Assembly (NCBI GenBank): GCA_030158125.1 | Contig: JAOATL010000003.1 | Location: forward strand, 26,070-90,069 | Source of the DNA: Limnohabitans sp. | Lineage (GTDB): Bacteria; Pseudomonadota; Gammaproteobacteria; Burkholderiales; Burkholderiaceae_C | Direction: 5' to 3' | Length of the DNA stretch: 64,000 nt | Shown: piece after piece, positions 1-8,576 of the stretch | How positions within the stretch are numbered: position 1 is the first letter of the stretch | Layout: each line of letters opens with the position of its first letter | Position numbers and translations under genes: made by a program | Notes under the pieces: model-generated | The model's input: only the letters and a program-made list of their open reading frames with translations | What the model was told of the DNA's origin: nothing | Database searches by the model: none

Positions 1-404
1 CGCTGCCCGTGCCAGTGAATGGAGGTATGCTCTGGCAGCTTGTTGGTCACGAAGATCCGCACGCGATCGCCCTCGACCACTTCAATCGTGGGCCCCGGGC
101 TCTGGCCGTTGTAGCCCCAGAGATGGGCTTTAAAGCCAGGGGCCATTTCCCGCACTACTGGTTCGGCGACCAGGTGAAATTCCTTGACGCCTTGATTCAT
201 GCGCCATGGCAAAGTCCATCCATTCAGCGTCACCACCGGGTTGTAGGCGCGTCCGCTGTTGGGGACAAGCGGCGCCATGGTGTTAGGGCTGGTCTGTATT
301 ACAGGCTCAGGCAGAGCGGCCATCGCCACGCGGCTGACCGCGCTGGCGGCCACGGCACCACCAGCAATCCCGGCGTACTTAAAAAAGTCTCTTCTGGAAG
401 TCAT
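1..404 (-). CDS. Multicopper oxidase, CopA-like (partial, N-terminal part)
   Basis: Periplasmic multicopper oxidase of the copper-resistance type, which oxidises Cu(I) to the less toxic Cu(II). Only the first 134 codons are in the window; the rest runs off the left edge. The protein opens with a twin-arginine signal ([12 protein letters not shown], fitting the S-R-R-x-F-L-K consensus) followed by a small-residue stretch ending near AMA. The first cupredoxin domain follows, with the ligand motif HWHG near residue 130, right at the edge. The start is ATG at 404. It lies 15 bp downstream of the TolC-like gene on the same strand, so it is probably the third gene of a copper operon controlled by the divergent two-component system. 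The exact subfamily cannot be fixed from the fragment. Confidence 0.85.
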   Translation of the reverse strand, partial: MTSRRDFFKYAGIAGGAVAASAVSRVAMAALPEPVIQTSPNTMAPLVPNSGRAYNPVVTLNGWTLPWRMNQGVKEFHLVAEPVVREMAPGFKAHLWGYNGQSPGPTIEVVEGDRVRIFVTNKLPEHTSIHWHGQ

Positions 405-419
405 CGTTGTATCTTTCAT

Positions 420-1853
420 TCAATGAGGCGCAGCGCCACCGGCTGGCGCACTGGGCATGGCTGCCAGCGGAGTGTTCATCGGTCGCCCGACCAGTGAGGC
501 TTGTAGCGCGGCATCCGCTAGCCAAAACTGCTGCTCGGCTCCGATCGCAGCCATGACCGTAGAGACCTGATCACGTGAGTCCGCCAGCAACTCGAAGATG
601 CCGATGATCATTCCGTTGTAGCGCAGTTGGTTCTCTTCTGAGATCACCTTACGAAGCGGTATCACCTCGTCCCGGTTGTGCCGTGCAATGTCATAAGCCG
701 TGCGATAGGAGGAGTAGCTTTCTCGCAAGCTTGAACCCGCCGAGCGGACGGTCGCCTCAAGCTGATTGGCTGCGGCCAAGGTGCGTGCGTTCATGGCATC
801 GCGCTGCATGCCCCCCCAATCAAAGATGGGCAGGCGTACCGCGATTTCATACCCTCGCGCTGCGCTGCGCTCACCCGCCACGCTGTTCGTGCTGGTGTTG
901 CGCATGGCCCTCAGTTCAATGTCGGTGATGCTGGTGACCATGTTCAAACCCTGGGCTCTGGCGGAAGCATCCAGTGTGCTTTGGGCAAGACGGATGTCGA
1001 GGCGGTTACGCGTAGCAAACGTCGCAACGCCCTGCGGATCGAGCGCCTGTTTGGGTAGTTCAGGCAAGCGGTCCGGCAGTTTGAGCATCTGGGCCTGTTG
1101 GGCATCCAGACCGAGTACGCGTACGAACTCTTCGCGGGCAGCAGTTACTTGGTGAGTTGCTGTTGCCAATCGGGTCCCTGCGTCCGCATAGAAGGCCTGC
1201 TCACGAGCCCGTGTGAGGCGATTGAAGTTGCCTATGGCCTGCATCCTGCGAGCCAGTTCGGAACTCGCTGCAGCGCTTTCATACACCTGCTTGGCATACT
1301 GAAGCGTCTGTTGGGCAGCCACGGCGCGGACCCATGCCTGGCGCACGCGGGTGACCTGGTCGACCACATCACTCGACAGTCGCAGATGGGCCACTTCGAT
1401 GCGACGGTTGGCGATTCCCTGGCGACTAGGGAGGGTCAGAATATCGAGCAGACCAAAGGAAAGCGCACGGTTTAACTCCAGCGCATCACCGGCCACCATG
1501 CGTTCCAGGGAGAAGACCGGGTTTGCAATCCTGCCCACTTGTGCCGCATCTGCGGACTCCGCCCAACCTTGAGCCAGCAACGCCTGGAGCGATGGGCTGT
1601 TGACGAGCGCCAGCTGGACCGCCTCGCGCTGACCCAGAATGTTTTGAAGCAGCTTCTGGGCCGCCTGCGCACGCTGTTCGCGCTCATCGGCAGTCCGCGC
1701 GAGAGAAATCTGCCCTTCGGCAAAACTCTTGGCCTCCTCGTTCACCCGGGCAACGTTTTGTTCGAGGCTAACAGTGGCGCAACCGGCAAGCGTGGCCAAG
1801 GCGATCGCGGATAGCGCCAGTTTCCCTAGCGAGGTGCTTGGGATGCGCTTCAT
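420..1853 (-). CDS. TolC-family outer membrane lipoprotein (metal efflux/resistance cluster)
   Basis: Outer membrane factor of the TolC superfamily, 477 residues. The N-terminus is a lipoprotein signal with lipobox LAGC near residue 25, so the mature protein should be lipidated. The body shows the long helical, Ala/Gln/Arg-rich repeats of OEP domains, for instance the segment DVVDQVTRVRQAWVRAVAAQ and a matching second half with RLDIRLAQSTLDASARA. It overlaps the upstream small periplasmic gene by 4 bp (ATGA at 1850-1853) and precedes the multicopper oxidase, which implies translational coupling and a shared role in exporting copper or another metal. No inner-membrane pump or adaptor is visible beside it in the window; a partner may lie to the left. 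Confidence 0.85.
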   Translation of the reverse strand: MKRIPSTSLGKLALSAIALATLAGCATVSLEQNVARVNEEAKSFAEGQISLARTADEREQRAQAAQKLLQNILGQREAVQLALVNSPSLQALLAQGWAESADAAQVGRIANPVFSLERMVAGDALELNRALSFGLLDILTLPSRQGIANRRIEVAHLRLSSDVVDQVTRVRQAWVRAVAAQQTLQYAKQVYESAAASSELARRMQAIGNFNRLTRAREQAFYADAGTRLATATHQVTAAREEFVRVLGLDAQQAQMLKLPDRLPELPKQALDPQGVATFATRNRLDIRLAQSTLDASARAQGLNMVTSITDIELRAMRNTSTNSVAGERSAARGYEIAVRLPIFDWGGMQRDAMNARTLAAANQLEATVRSAGSSLRESYSSYRTAYDIARHNRDEVIPLRKVISEENQLRYNGMIIGIFELLADSRDQVSTVMAAIGAEQQFWLADAALQASLVGRPMNTPLAAMPSAPAGGAAPH

Positions 1854-2173
1854 GGCTTGACTCCCCCATGATGACCAGATTGCGTATCAGGCACGTCAGA
1901 GGCGTCCTTCAGGGCCTCACCTGTCGCGACCTCCTTGGCATAGCTGCGCCAGCCTCCAATACGACCTACCAAGTCGTTGGCTTTGACCCATGACTGAATG
2001 GCCTGGTCGTTATAGGGGCGGAAGTCACTAAGTGCAGACTTGTACTCAACTTCCACCACCGAAAGATTTTTCACGGGCTCGCTGGTGGCTTGGGCCGCGG
2101 CTACACCAGCTAACATGGCACAACTCAGGGCGAGACATGTCTGTGCGAATAATAGTGAACGTCTGACGAGCAT
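1850..2173 (-). CDS. Small periplasmic protein of copper-resistance cluster
   Basis: A 107-residue protein with a clear cleavable signal peptide (hydrophobic stretch ending AGVAAAQA near residue 28). The mature part is short and charged, with a conserved-looking core around DFRPYNDQAIQSWVKANDLV and a WRSYAKE segment, and a His-rich tail (SGHHGG). Proteins of this shape accompany TolC and multicopper oxidase genes in metal-resistance clusters of beta- and gammaproteobacteria, but no biochemical role is known to me. The His-rich tail could bind metal; that is inference. It is the first gene of the minus-strand operon and overlaps the TolC-like gene by 4 bp. Confidence 0.7.
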   Translation of the reverse strand: MLVRRSLLFAQTCLALSCAMLAGVAAAQATSEPVKNLSVVEVEYKSALSDFRPYNDQAIQSWVKANDLVGRIGGWRSYAKEVATGEALKDASDVPDTQSGHHGGVKP

Positions 2174-2249
2174 GGTTTCCTCAATGTGATCGGTAACATA
2201 GATAGGGGGAATTATTAAAATACCAAGTCGTCAGCACGATGTCGAAAAG

Positions 2250-2265
2250 ATTACATATTTGTCAT
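2250..2265. promoter_or_regulatory. Probable response-regulator box in the divergent copper promoter
   Basis: ATTACATATTTGTCAT is an imperfect palindrome with half-sites ATTACA and TGTCAT (five of six positions match) around a 4-bp centre. It lies between the minus-strand copper operon (first start at 2173) and the plus-strand regulator (start at 2327). Its spacing and sequence resemble boxes bound by CopR/CusR-type regulators. Assignment is by position and resemblance only. Confidence 0.5.
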
Positions 2266-2326
2266 CTTGCCATCGCAACAAATGGAAGTCGTCATACTCA
2301 GGTCTGCCATAGAGGGTCAGTTGCCA

Positions 2327-3010
2327 ATGAAAATTTTGATTGTGGAAGATGAGCCCAAGACCGGGGCATATCTGCGCCAGGGACTGATCGAGGCCGGTTT
2401 CGTTGTGGACTTGGCCAGAAATGGGCCCGACGGCCTTCACCTAGCTCTTGGCGGTAACTACGATCTCGCGATCCTGGATGTGATGATGCCGGGCATGAAC
2501 GGTTGGGAGGTCCTGCAGGCGATACGTCATGAAGGCCTACAAGTGCCAGCCATGTTTCTCACCGCCCGCGATCAGGTGGAAGATCGCGTGAAGGGGCTTG
2601 AATTAGGCGCCGACGATTACCTCGTCAAGCCGTTTTCCTTTGCCGAGCTCTTGGCCCGAGTTCGCACCATTGTGCGCCGCGGTCGTAGTGGCACCGAATC
2701 CACGATCTTGCAGGTGGCAGACCTCCAACTTGATCTGCTACGCCGCCGCGTCACCCGAGACGGCAAGCGCCTTAATCTCACCGCCAAGGAGTTTGGATTG
2801 CTAGAACTGCTGATGCGTAGGCAGGGAGAAGTCCTGCCCAGGTCGCTGATCGCCTCTCAGGTTTGGGACATGAACTTCGACAGCGACACTAACGTCATCG
2901 AGGTGGCCATGAGGCGTCTGCGCGTCAAGATCGATGATGATCACCAGTTCAAGCTGATCCAAACTGTACGCGGCATGGGCTACGTGCTCGAAGCGCCGGA
3001 GGGTCGCTAG
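2327..3010 (+). CDS. Heavy-metal response regulator (CusR/CopR type)
   Basis: OmpR-family transcriptional activator, 227 residues. The receiver domain (about 1-120) has the acidic pocket (VEDEP), phospho-acceptor Asp51 (AILDVMMPG), Thr in FLTARD and Lys in [10 protein letters not shown]. The C-terminal winged-helix domain (about 130-225) carries the typical [20 protein letters not shown] and [17 protein letters not shown] segments. The start was set at ATG 2327 because family members begin MKILIVEDE; an in-frame extension to 2267 has no support and would run through the likely operator. The stop abuts the kinase start with no gap, so the pair is co-translated. Context says it controls the divergent copper genes. 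Confidence 0.9.
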   Translation: MKILIVEDEPKTGAYLRQGLIEAGFVVDLARNGPDGLHLALGGNYDLAILDVMMPGMNGWEVLQAIRHEGLQVPAMFLTARDQVEDRVKGLELGADDYLVKPFSFAELLARVRTIVRRGRSGTESTILQVADLQLDLLRRRVTRDGKRLNLTAKEFGLLELLMRRQGEVLPRSLIASQVWDMNFDSDTNVIEVAMRRLRVKIDDDHQFKLIQTVRGMGYVLEAPEGR

Positions 3011-4432
3011 ATGTTTCGCAGGCTGTCACTGACATCCCGCCTCACCATCTTTTTTATAGCGCTGGCCAGTTCGGTCATCCTGGGCTTGGCGCTTCTTTTC
3101 ATGGTAGAGGCTGATAGGCACTTCGTCGACCTCGATAGCGCCGCCTTGGATGATAAAAAGCACCTGATCGAGGGCATTCTGGCCAGTTCTCGATCCCATG
3201 AAGAAGCTCGCAGTCGCCTGAACGAAGCATTGAGCCATCACCACGGCCTTTACGCTCTGGTCAAAGGACCGCAGGGTGAAAAGTTGTACCAGACCAACGG
3301 ATACAGCGGCCCGACTACGCAAGCATCATTCATCACGAATGACGACGGCCACGGGCTTCAGTCTTGGAGGAGTGGCGGTCGCGAGTTCCATGAGATGAGC
3401 TTTACTGCTGGCATGGTTCAGGGAATGGCCGGGCCGCTCCAAATATCACTCGCCGTCGATACGCAGCACCACCAAGAATTCATGAGGGAGCTCCGGCGCA
3501 GCATTGCGATCTATGCTGTGCTGGCCATTCTTCTAAGCGGATTCTTGGCTTGGTTCGCGGCTCATCAAGGCATGTCTCCGCTGCGCGCAATGAAACGTCG
3601 CGCCGCTGCAGTGACAGGCCAACAGTTGCAAGAGCGCATGCCCGAGGATGCCGTCCCGATTGAAATGGCAGATTTGGCAAGGGAACTCAATGAGATGTTG
3701 GGTCGCCTGCAGAACGACTTCAAACAGCTTGCTGATTTTGCGGCGGATTTGGCACATGAACTTCGCACACCCATCAGCAATCTCCTCACCCAAACACAGG
3801 TGACGCTGTCCACCCAACGCGACCTTAAGACATACCAAGATACGCTGGCGTCCAACGCAGAGGAATTGCAGCGTTTGGCTCGGGTGGTATCAGACATGCT
3901 ATTCCTCGCCAAGACAGAGCGGGGGGTAGACCTGCCCCATAAGGAGTCCTTCTCGGCAGCACAAGGAGCTCGCGAACTCGTTGAATTTTATGAAGCCGTT
4001 GCGGACGAAAAACGCATCTTGATGAGCGTGGAAGGTGATGGGCGAATCTATGGCGATCGTTTGATGTTCAGACGTGCCTTGAGCAACCTCCTATCCAATG
4101 CGCTCAGGCATGCACCAGTCGGCGGTGTCGTGGGCGTCAGAATCGAAAGTTCGTCGCGTGGAATTGAAGTCACTGTCAAAAACACGGGCAAGGAGATTCC
4201 ATTGGATGTCCAGCAGAGAGTCTTCGAGCGCTTCTATCGCGCAGACTCAGCACGCAGGCACCCAGCTTCTGACGGGGCAGGCTTGGGGCTGTCGATTACC
4301 AAAGCCATCGTCGAGGCCCATGGCGGGGCGATCTCGGTTACTTCAGACCAGGAGTGGACTCGATTCAGGCTTGTTTTTCCAGGGCTTCAAGCAAGGATGA
4401 GGCAAGCGACGGAACTACTTAGTCGGCCCTGA
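3011..4432 (+). CDS. Heavy-metal sensor histidine kinase (CusS/CopS type)
   Basis: Inner-membrane sensor kinase, 473 residues, partner of the regulator directly upstream. A first membrane helix lies around residues 12-32 (LTIFFIALASSVILGLALLF) and a second around 165-185. Between them is a periplasmic sensor loop of about 130 residues. A HAMP region follows, then the H-box with phospho-acceptor His249 (LAHELRTPISN), the N-box (LSNLLSNALRHA), and the G-boxes (DGAGLGLSI). Length and order match the heavy-metal sensor kinase family. The sensed metal is probably copper, judging by the multicopper oxidase across the divergent promoter; silver or other ions cannot be excluded. Confidence 0.9.
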   Translation: MFRRLSLTSRLTIFFIALASSVILGLALLFMVEADRHFVDLDSAALDDKKHLIEGILASSRSHEEARSRLNEALSHHHGLYALVKGPQGEKLYQTNGYSGPTTQASFITNDDGHGLQSWRSGGREFHEMSFTAGMVQGMAGPLQISLAVDTQHHQEFMRELRRSIAIYAVLAILLSGFLAWFAAHQGMSPLRAMKRRAAAVTGQQLQERMPEDAVPIEMADLARELNEMLGRLQNDFKQLADFAADLAHELRTPISNLLTQTQVTLSTQRDLKTYQDTLASNAEELQRLARVVSDMLFLAKTERGVDLPHKESFSAAQGARELVEFYEAVADEKRILMSVEGDGRIYGDRLMFRRALSNLLSNALRHAPVGGVVGVRIESSSRGIEVTVKNTGKEIPLDVQQRVFERFYRADSARRHPASDGAGLGLSITKAIVEAHGGAISVTSDQEWTRFRLVFPGLQARMRQATELLSRP

Positions 4433-4446
4433 ATAACGCCTTTTGC

Positions 4447-4839
4447 GTGAACAAGAGAGGGCCGGATCGCGCTGTACCGATTCATAACAACCGCCGCAGC
4501 GGGCGCAAACAAATGAGACTGCCCAATGAGCAATCAAGGCGACCGGGGAAACTGCTGCGGCCGTGGGACGTGGCGGCCACACCGCTGGAACTGGCGCTGG
4601 CCAGGGGCCACCGGTGGTTGGCAATGCTGGAGTACGGCAAGTTGAAAAACCTGACTGAAAATGTAGCGCTGGAGGGAGTCGACAACAGCTACGTCAGCCG
4701 GATGGTGAATTTGACTACGCTGGCACCGGACATCGTCGAGGCGATTTTGGAGGATACGCTGCCGGATCACCTGACGCTGTTTGATCTTGCGGTGGACCCG
4801 CCTGCGCTGTGGGAGGAGCAGCGGTTACGGATTTGGTGA
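4447..4839 (+). CDS. Recombinase-associated helix-turn-helix protein (probable mobile-element remnant)
   Basis: A 108-130-residue basic protein with an HTH-like core, NLTENVALEGVDNSYVSRMV, followed by LAPDIVEAILED and the ending DPPALWEEQ. This core resembles small proteins encoded next to site-specific recombinases and DUF2924 proteins in proteobacterial mobile elements. Here no recombinase or transposase is adjacent. Two starts are possible: GTG 4447, which includes an RRSGRK segment that the family usually has, and ATG 4513. Neither has a good ribosome-binding site. It follows the sensor kinase by 14 bp, marking the edge of the copper block. I take it as a leftover of the element that brought the block in; it may not be functional. 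Confidence 0.5.
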   Translation: MNKRGPDRAVPIHNNRRSGRKQMRLPNEQSRRPGKLLRPWDVAATPLELALARGHRWLAMLEYGKLKNLTENVALEGVDNSYVSRMVNLTTLAPDIVEAILEDTLPDHLTLFDLAVDPPALWEEQRLRIW

Positions 4840-5341
4840 GACGGGACTGTAAAAGATAGTGATGGCGACTGACTCCATGACAGCGGGGTGTCTGTACAGC
4901 CAGCACCAGACCGCCCGATCATGTTCGCATAAGCACGGATCGCATACGCGGCATGTCGAGTGACCGGTATTTCAATTACAACGGTCCTCGTAGCTCCTCC
5001 CGCTTAAATGACCGGTAGTAATCGCCGCAACTATGACGTCCACTTACCGCGAGTGACTACAACCAGCCTAAATCACAGATTGATACAACAACAGCATCGT
5101 CCGCTTTTGGCCGACAGCTGTAGCTCCGTTTGCGACGATCGATGACCGCAAACGCTGCATTCCAGACCTTCGCCCTTGTAAGTTGCCTAAAGGCTGAAAG
5201 CAGCCATAAAGACATTGAGCAAGTGGCATTTAGCAACCACCCCGAAGCAGACAAACATCCTGAAACCGAGGATCAGTTTTCCATCGTAAGCGACTCAGTA
5301 GTCAATTCATTTTGAGTAGTCTTCAAAAAATATCTATTTGG
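4840..5341. other. Non-coding, scarred intergenic region
   Basis: About 500 bp between the recombinase-associated remnant and the LysR gene. No convincing coding frame is present on either strand. Short similar pieces recur (gagtgaccggtatt, aatgaccggtagta), and the composition changes from GC-rich at the left to AT-rich at the right, as expected for an old insertion or deletion junction. No intact terminal inverted repeats or transposase fragments were recognised. Confidence 0.4.
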
Positions 5342-6283
5342 TCATGCGTGGTGCATGTATGAACTTTGCAAAAAATGCACCAATGTATGCAAAGCTGGCG
5401 AATGATCCGCCGCAGGTACGAGCAAACCTATGTCACTGACCGAAATGGGGCTGGCTAATGGCAACTCTAAAAGCTGACCTTGTACTAATTGTTTGCTGAC
5501 CAAACTTTTTGGCACGATGGTCAACAAGTTTTCCCGCTGCAACTGGTGCAACACCACTGAGGCAGCAGATGAGACGATGCCATGCATTTTTGGAGGCTTG
5601 GGCGCTGTCTCAAACAACTGGTCGAAGGCCTGGCGAGCAATCACACCTGTGGGTGACACCATCCACACACAATTCAACAAATCCTGCTGGCTAATGACTT
5701 TTCGTTGTGCCAACGGGTGTCCACTGTTGCAAACAATCACCAACCGATCGGGCATCCAGGGTAAAAACGTCCAACCCTCAGGGGGGAACTCTGGTTGGCG
5801 ACACACAGCAACATCAATCTCATGGGCTGCAATCAGGCTGAACTGACGACGTGCATCGGCCTCCTGCAACTGAATTGTGATGTGCGGATGCTTTTGGCAA
5901 AAGACCGACAAAGCATCGCCTAGTAAACCAGTAATGGCTGCAGAAATAGAAGCTATGCTGACCATAGAGCGAGAACGATCGTCCATCGCTGAGAGGACCG
6001 TGGCACTGTCGTCCACCAAAGCCAGCATACGGTTCACCATCGGTGCCAATGCCAACGCATTATCAGTGGGTGCCATACCTTTGGTATGTCGCAAAAACAA
6101 GGAGCATCCCAGCAATCTCTCCAGCTCTGCAAGTGCCTCTGTGGCGGAGGGTTGCGTCATGCCAATGGCCTGTCCAGCTAGACGCAATGAGCCCAGTTCG
6201 AGCACTTTCTGAAAAAGGAGCAGATGACGCAGTCGCACCTTGGTCAGTAGGCGATTGCGAATGACTGTAGCGGAAAGGATCAT
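5342..6283 (-). CDS. LysR-family transcriptional regulator
   Basis: 313 residues. The N-terminal winged HTH (about 16-75) is clear: LRHLLLFQKVLELGSLRLAG, MTQPSATEALAELERLLG, then LFLRHTKGMAPTD. The C-terminal effector-binding domain (about 100-305) has the usual periplasmic-binding fold pattern (DVAVCRQP, LVIVCNSGHPLA). It is divergent from the Bug receptor gene with 99 bp between starts, and a T-N11-A palindrome sits there, so it very likely controls the receptor/hydrolase pair and itself. The ligand is unknown; a small organic acid or ester that the neighbours handle is the likeliest guess. An alternative start a few codons in (GTG/TTG region before the HTH) cannot be excluded. Confidence 0.9.
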   Translation of the reverse strand: MILSATVIRNRLLTKVRLRHLLLFQKVLELGSLRLAGQAIGMTQPSATEALAELERLLGCSLFLRHTKGMAPTDNALALAPMVNRMLALVDDSATVLSAMDDRSRSMVSIASISAAITGLLGDALSVFCQKHPHITIQLQEADARRQFSLIAAHEIDVAVCRQPEFPPEGWTFLPWMPDRLVIVCNSGHPLAQRKVISQQDLLNCVWMVSPTGVIARQAFDQLFETAPKPPKMHGIVSSAASVVLHQLQRENLLTIVPKSLVSKQLVQGQLLELPLASPISVSDIGLLVPAADHSPALHTLVHFLQSSYMHHA

Positions 6284-6291
6284 GATGGGTA

Positions 6292-6304
6292 TAGGTAAAC
6301 CTTA
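6292..6304. promoter_or_regulatory. LysR-type T-N11-A box
   Basis: TAGGTAAACCTTA has a T and an A separated by 11 bases around the perfect palindrome AGGTAAACCT. It lies 8 bp upstream of the LysR start and about 80 bp upstream of the Bug gene, the expected place for the recognition site of a divergently transcribed LysR regulator. Confidence 0.55.
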
Positions 6305-6382
6305 TGAGAGAGCACCTTATTCTATTAGACCACCTATGACTTGCAGCATAAGCTTCGTCCACATCATTAAAGGAGACCATTC

Positions 6383-7357
6383 ATGTTCAATTCATTTTCG
6401 CGTCGCAAGTTGGGGTTACTGGCAGTTTCGCTGACGTTGGGCAGTGGACTGGCAAAAGCCGAAACTTTCCCGGCAAAGCCCATGACCATGGTTGTGCCCT
6501 TTGCGGCTGGTGCGGCAACTGACCGTGCCGCTCGATCGATTGCCAAACAACTTGAAAAGCAGCTGGGTCAAACGTTTGTAATCGAGAACGTTGCAGGCGC
6601 ATCTGGAACACTGGGAGCTAAGCGATTGCTGCGCTCGCAGGCCGATGGCTACACGATCATGCTCGGCACGAACAACGACCTGGTAATTGGGCAGGCAGTG
6701 ATGAAGCCCGGTTACACCTTGGACGATTTCACACCGCTGGCGCGCACGGGTCTGGATATGACAGTGCTGGTGGCTCATCCATCCTTTCCAGCCCAAAATG
6801 CCGATGAATTCGTGAGGATGGCGCGCTCAGCCGCTGCCCCTATTCAGATAGGAGTTCCAGGCCAGGCAACCATGCAGACCTTTGGCGCTAATTTGCTGGC
6901 AGATGCGGGAGATTTCAAAATTCAGACGGTGCCTTACAAAGCAGGCGCACCGCTGGTCACAGACTTGCTTGGGGGCCAAATACAGCTGGGTACCATCGCT
7001 CTGTCCTCTGTGCTTCCACAAATCCGTGCAGGCAAACTCAAAGCCATTGGTGTGCTCTCGGATCGTCGGCATTCCGGTGCGCCAGACATTCCGACAGTCA
7101 ACGAAGGCCAAATGCTAAAGGGGGTGAATGCTGATTTGTGGGTGGCCGTGGTGGCACCCAAAGGCTTGCCACCCGCTGTAAGCCAGCGCTTTAGAGACGC
7201 ACTTGGAAAAATCATGGCCGATCCAGTTTTCCGATCAGATGAGCTGCGGGCAGGATTCATGATTCCCGATATCCAGACACCGATGCAAACCAGCCAATTC
7301 ATGGCTCAAGAGTACCGACGTCTTAAGACGCTCATCGATAGCACTAAGCTCGACTAA
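6383..7357 (+). CDS. Bug-family tripartite tricarboxylate solute receptor
   Basis: Periplasmic solute-binding protein of the Bug (TctC-like) family, 324 residues. A signal peptide ends near AKAETFPAKP (about residue 26). Family landmarks are present: the MVVPFAAGAATDRAAR loop near the start of the mature protein, GQTFVIENVAGASGTLGAKRL, the ADGYTIMLG segment and GVLSDRRHSGAPDIPTVNE. Such proteins bind small carboxylates or related compounds. No TctA/TctB membrane genes are adjacent, which is usual for Bug proteins in Burkholderiales. A strong ribosome-binding site (AAAGGAG, about 6369) precedes ATG 6383. The alpha/beta hydrolase starts 2 bp after its stop, and the LysR gene is divergent. Confidence 0.9.
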   Translation: MFNSFSRRKLGLLAVSLTLGSGLAKAETFPAKPMTMVVPFAAGAATDRAARSIAKQLEKQLGQTFVIENVAGASGTLGAKRLLRSQADGYTIMLGTNNDLVIGQAVMKPGYTLDDFTPLARTGLDMTVLVAHPSFPAQNADEFVRMARSAAAPIQIGVPGQATMQTFGANLLADAGDFKIQTVPYKAGAPLVTDLLGGQIQLGTIALSSVLPQIRAGKLKAIGVLSDRRHSGAPDIPTVNEGQMLKGVNADLWVAVVAPKGLPPAVSQRFRDALGKIMADPVFRSDELRAGFMIPDIQTPMQTSQFMAQEYRRLKTLIDSTKLD

Positions 7358-7359
7358 GC

Positions 7360-8238
7360 ATGAATCACACTATCGAGTCCTTGCCGCTTGAACGCGCTGT
7401 AACGGCAGATGGAACCGAATTCCACTATGTGACTGCTGGACAGGGCTATCCGATCGTTTTCATACACGGCGGCTTTGGTGATTGGACATCTTGGGCGCCT
7501 CAATGGCAGCACTTCACAAATACTTATCGGTGCTTTTCATACAGCCGAAGATTCAGCTGGCCCAACCGCAACCACTGGCGTGAGCATGCGGTTGCTCAGG
7601 ACGCCCAAGATTTGTTGACCTTGCTGGATATCTGGAAATTACCGAAAGCTATTTTGGTGGGTACCTCATACGGCGCTTACACCGCCTTGATGCTCGCATT
7701 GCAAGCTCCAGAACGTATACAAGCCATGGCATTAACAGAGCCTCCACTTCTAGGTCTAGCCGACCAAGCGCCAGGTGGTACACAAGCTCGTAGAGACTTT
7801 GAAGCGGTGTTGGCAATAGGTGCCGAAGCTTATGTGAACGGTGACGAGCGAGAAGCTGTCCGTATTTTGACGACCGGCATTAATGGAGGCCAGATTCAAA
7901 AAGATACTTCGCCAGAAGGCCTCGAAAAACGCATCAAAAATGCTCCCGCGATGCGCGCTATATGTGAAGCCTCCGAGCCTTTCCCGATACCTGGTGATGA
8001 GGCGTTAAGGGGGTTGAAAATGCCGATTTTGCTGACCAGTGGCCATGACAGTCCAGACATTCATCAGTGTGTTTTTTATAGCTTGACTCGTCTAATTTCG
8101 TCGGCACAGATTGTGAGAATAGCGGATGCAGGACATGGTGTGCACAGGGATCAACCAGATGAGTTCAATCAATCACTGTCAGATTTTTTAAAGAATTTCG
8201 AAAGCGACCACCAAGAATCCAAATTTAAGTCTGCGTAA
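7360..8238 (+). CDS. Alpha/beta hydrolase
   Basis: 292-residue hydrolase of the alpha/beta fold. The oxyanion strand-loop FIHGGFGDW is near residue 32, the nucleophile elbow is GTSYG with Ser103, a plausible acid residue lies in TSGHDSPD, and the catalytic His is in DAGHGVH. No signal peptide, so cytoplasmic. It starts 2 bp after the Bug receptor stop and should be cotranscribed with it under LysR control, suggesting hydrolysis of an ester, lactone or C-C bond in the compound the receptor captures. The actual substrate is unknown. Confidence 0.85.
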   Translation: MNHTIESLPLERAVTADGTEFHYVTAGQGYPIVFIHGGFGDWTSWAPQWQHFTNTYRCFSYSRRFSWPNRNHWREHAVAQDAQDLLTLLDIWKLPKAILVGTSYGAYTALMLALQAPERIQAMALTEPPLLGLADQAPGGTQARRDFEAVLAIGAEAYVNGDEREAVRILTTGINGGQIQKDTSPEGLEKRIKNAPAMRAICEASEPFPIPGDEALRGLKMPILLTSGHDSPDIHQCVFYSLTRLISSAQIVRIADAGHGVHRDQPDEFNQSLSDFLKNFESDHQESKFKSA

Positions 8239-8576
8239 ATCGCTCTGTGACTGTTAACTGCTCGACCAGTTCGTTGCGAATCAGGACAGGACCCCCTTCG
8301 AATATTTCTGGTTTACAGATACACGGCATATCAGTCATACCGAAGTATCGTAGGGTGTGTTTGAGTAACCGATACTATTGACAAACCAAAATTGATTGCG
8401 TTTCACGACCGGCCGCTTCCGCTGCATTACCGCCCGCCCAAGGCAGCGCCGCGACCGTTCGCTTTGGGTCGAAGGGGCATAGTGGGACAACCTAGCAGGT
8501 TCTAATTCCGGAGCCTTTAGCACAGAGGTTCTGAAAACTCTCGGTAAAAGAAGATGTCTCAACATTTAGAATAATG
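8239..8576. other. Non-coding intergenic region
   Basis: About 340 bp with no supportable gene. A patch around 8400-8480 is GC-rich with a GACCGTTCGCTTTGGGTCGA-like stretch of a kind often seen as degraded filler near old insertion sites. The short minus-strand open frame here has no family features. The region leads into the candidate structured RNA. Confidence 0.4.

Noticed and set aside
5057..5254. Small minus-strand open frame in the scarred region
   Set aside because: Low-complexity, no ribosome-binding site, no recognisable domain; treated as chance.
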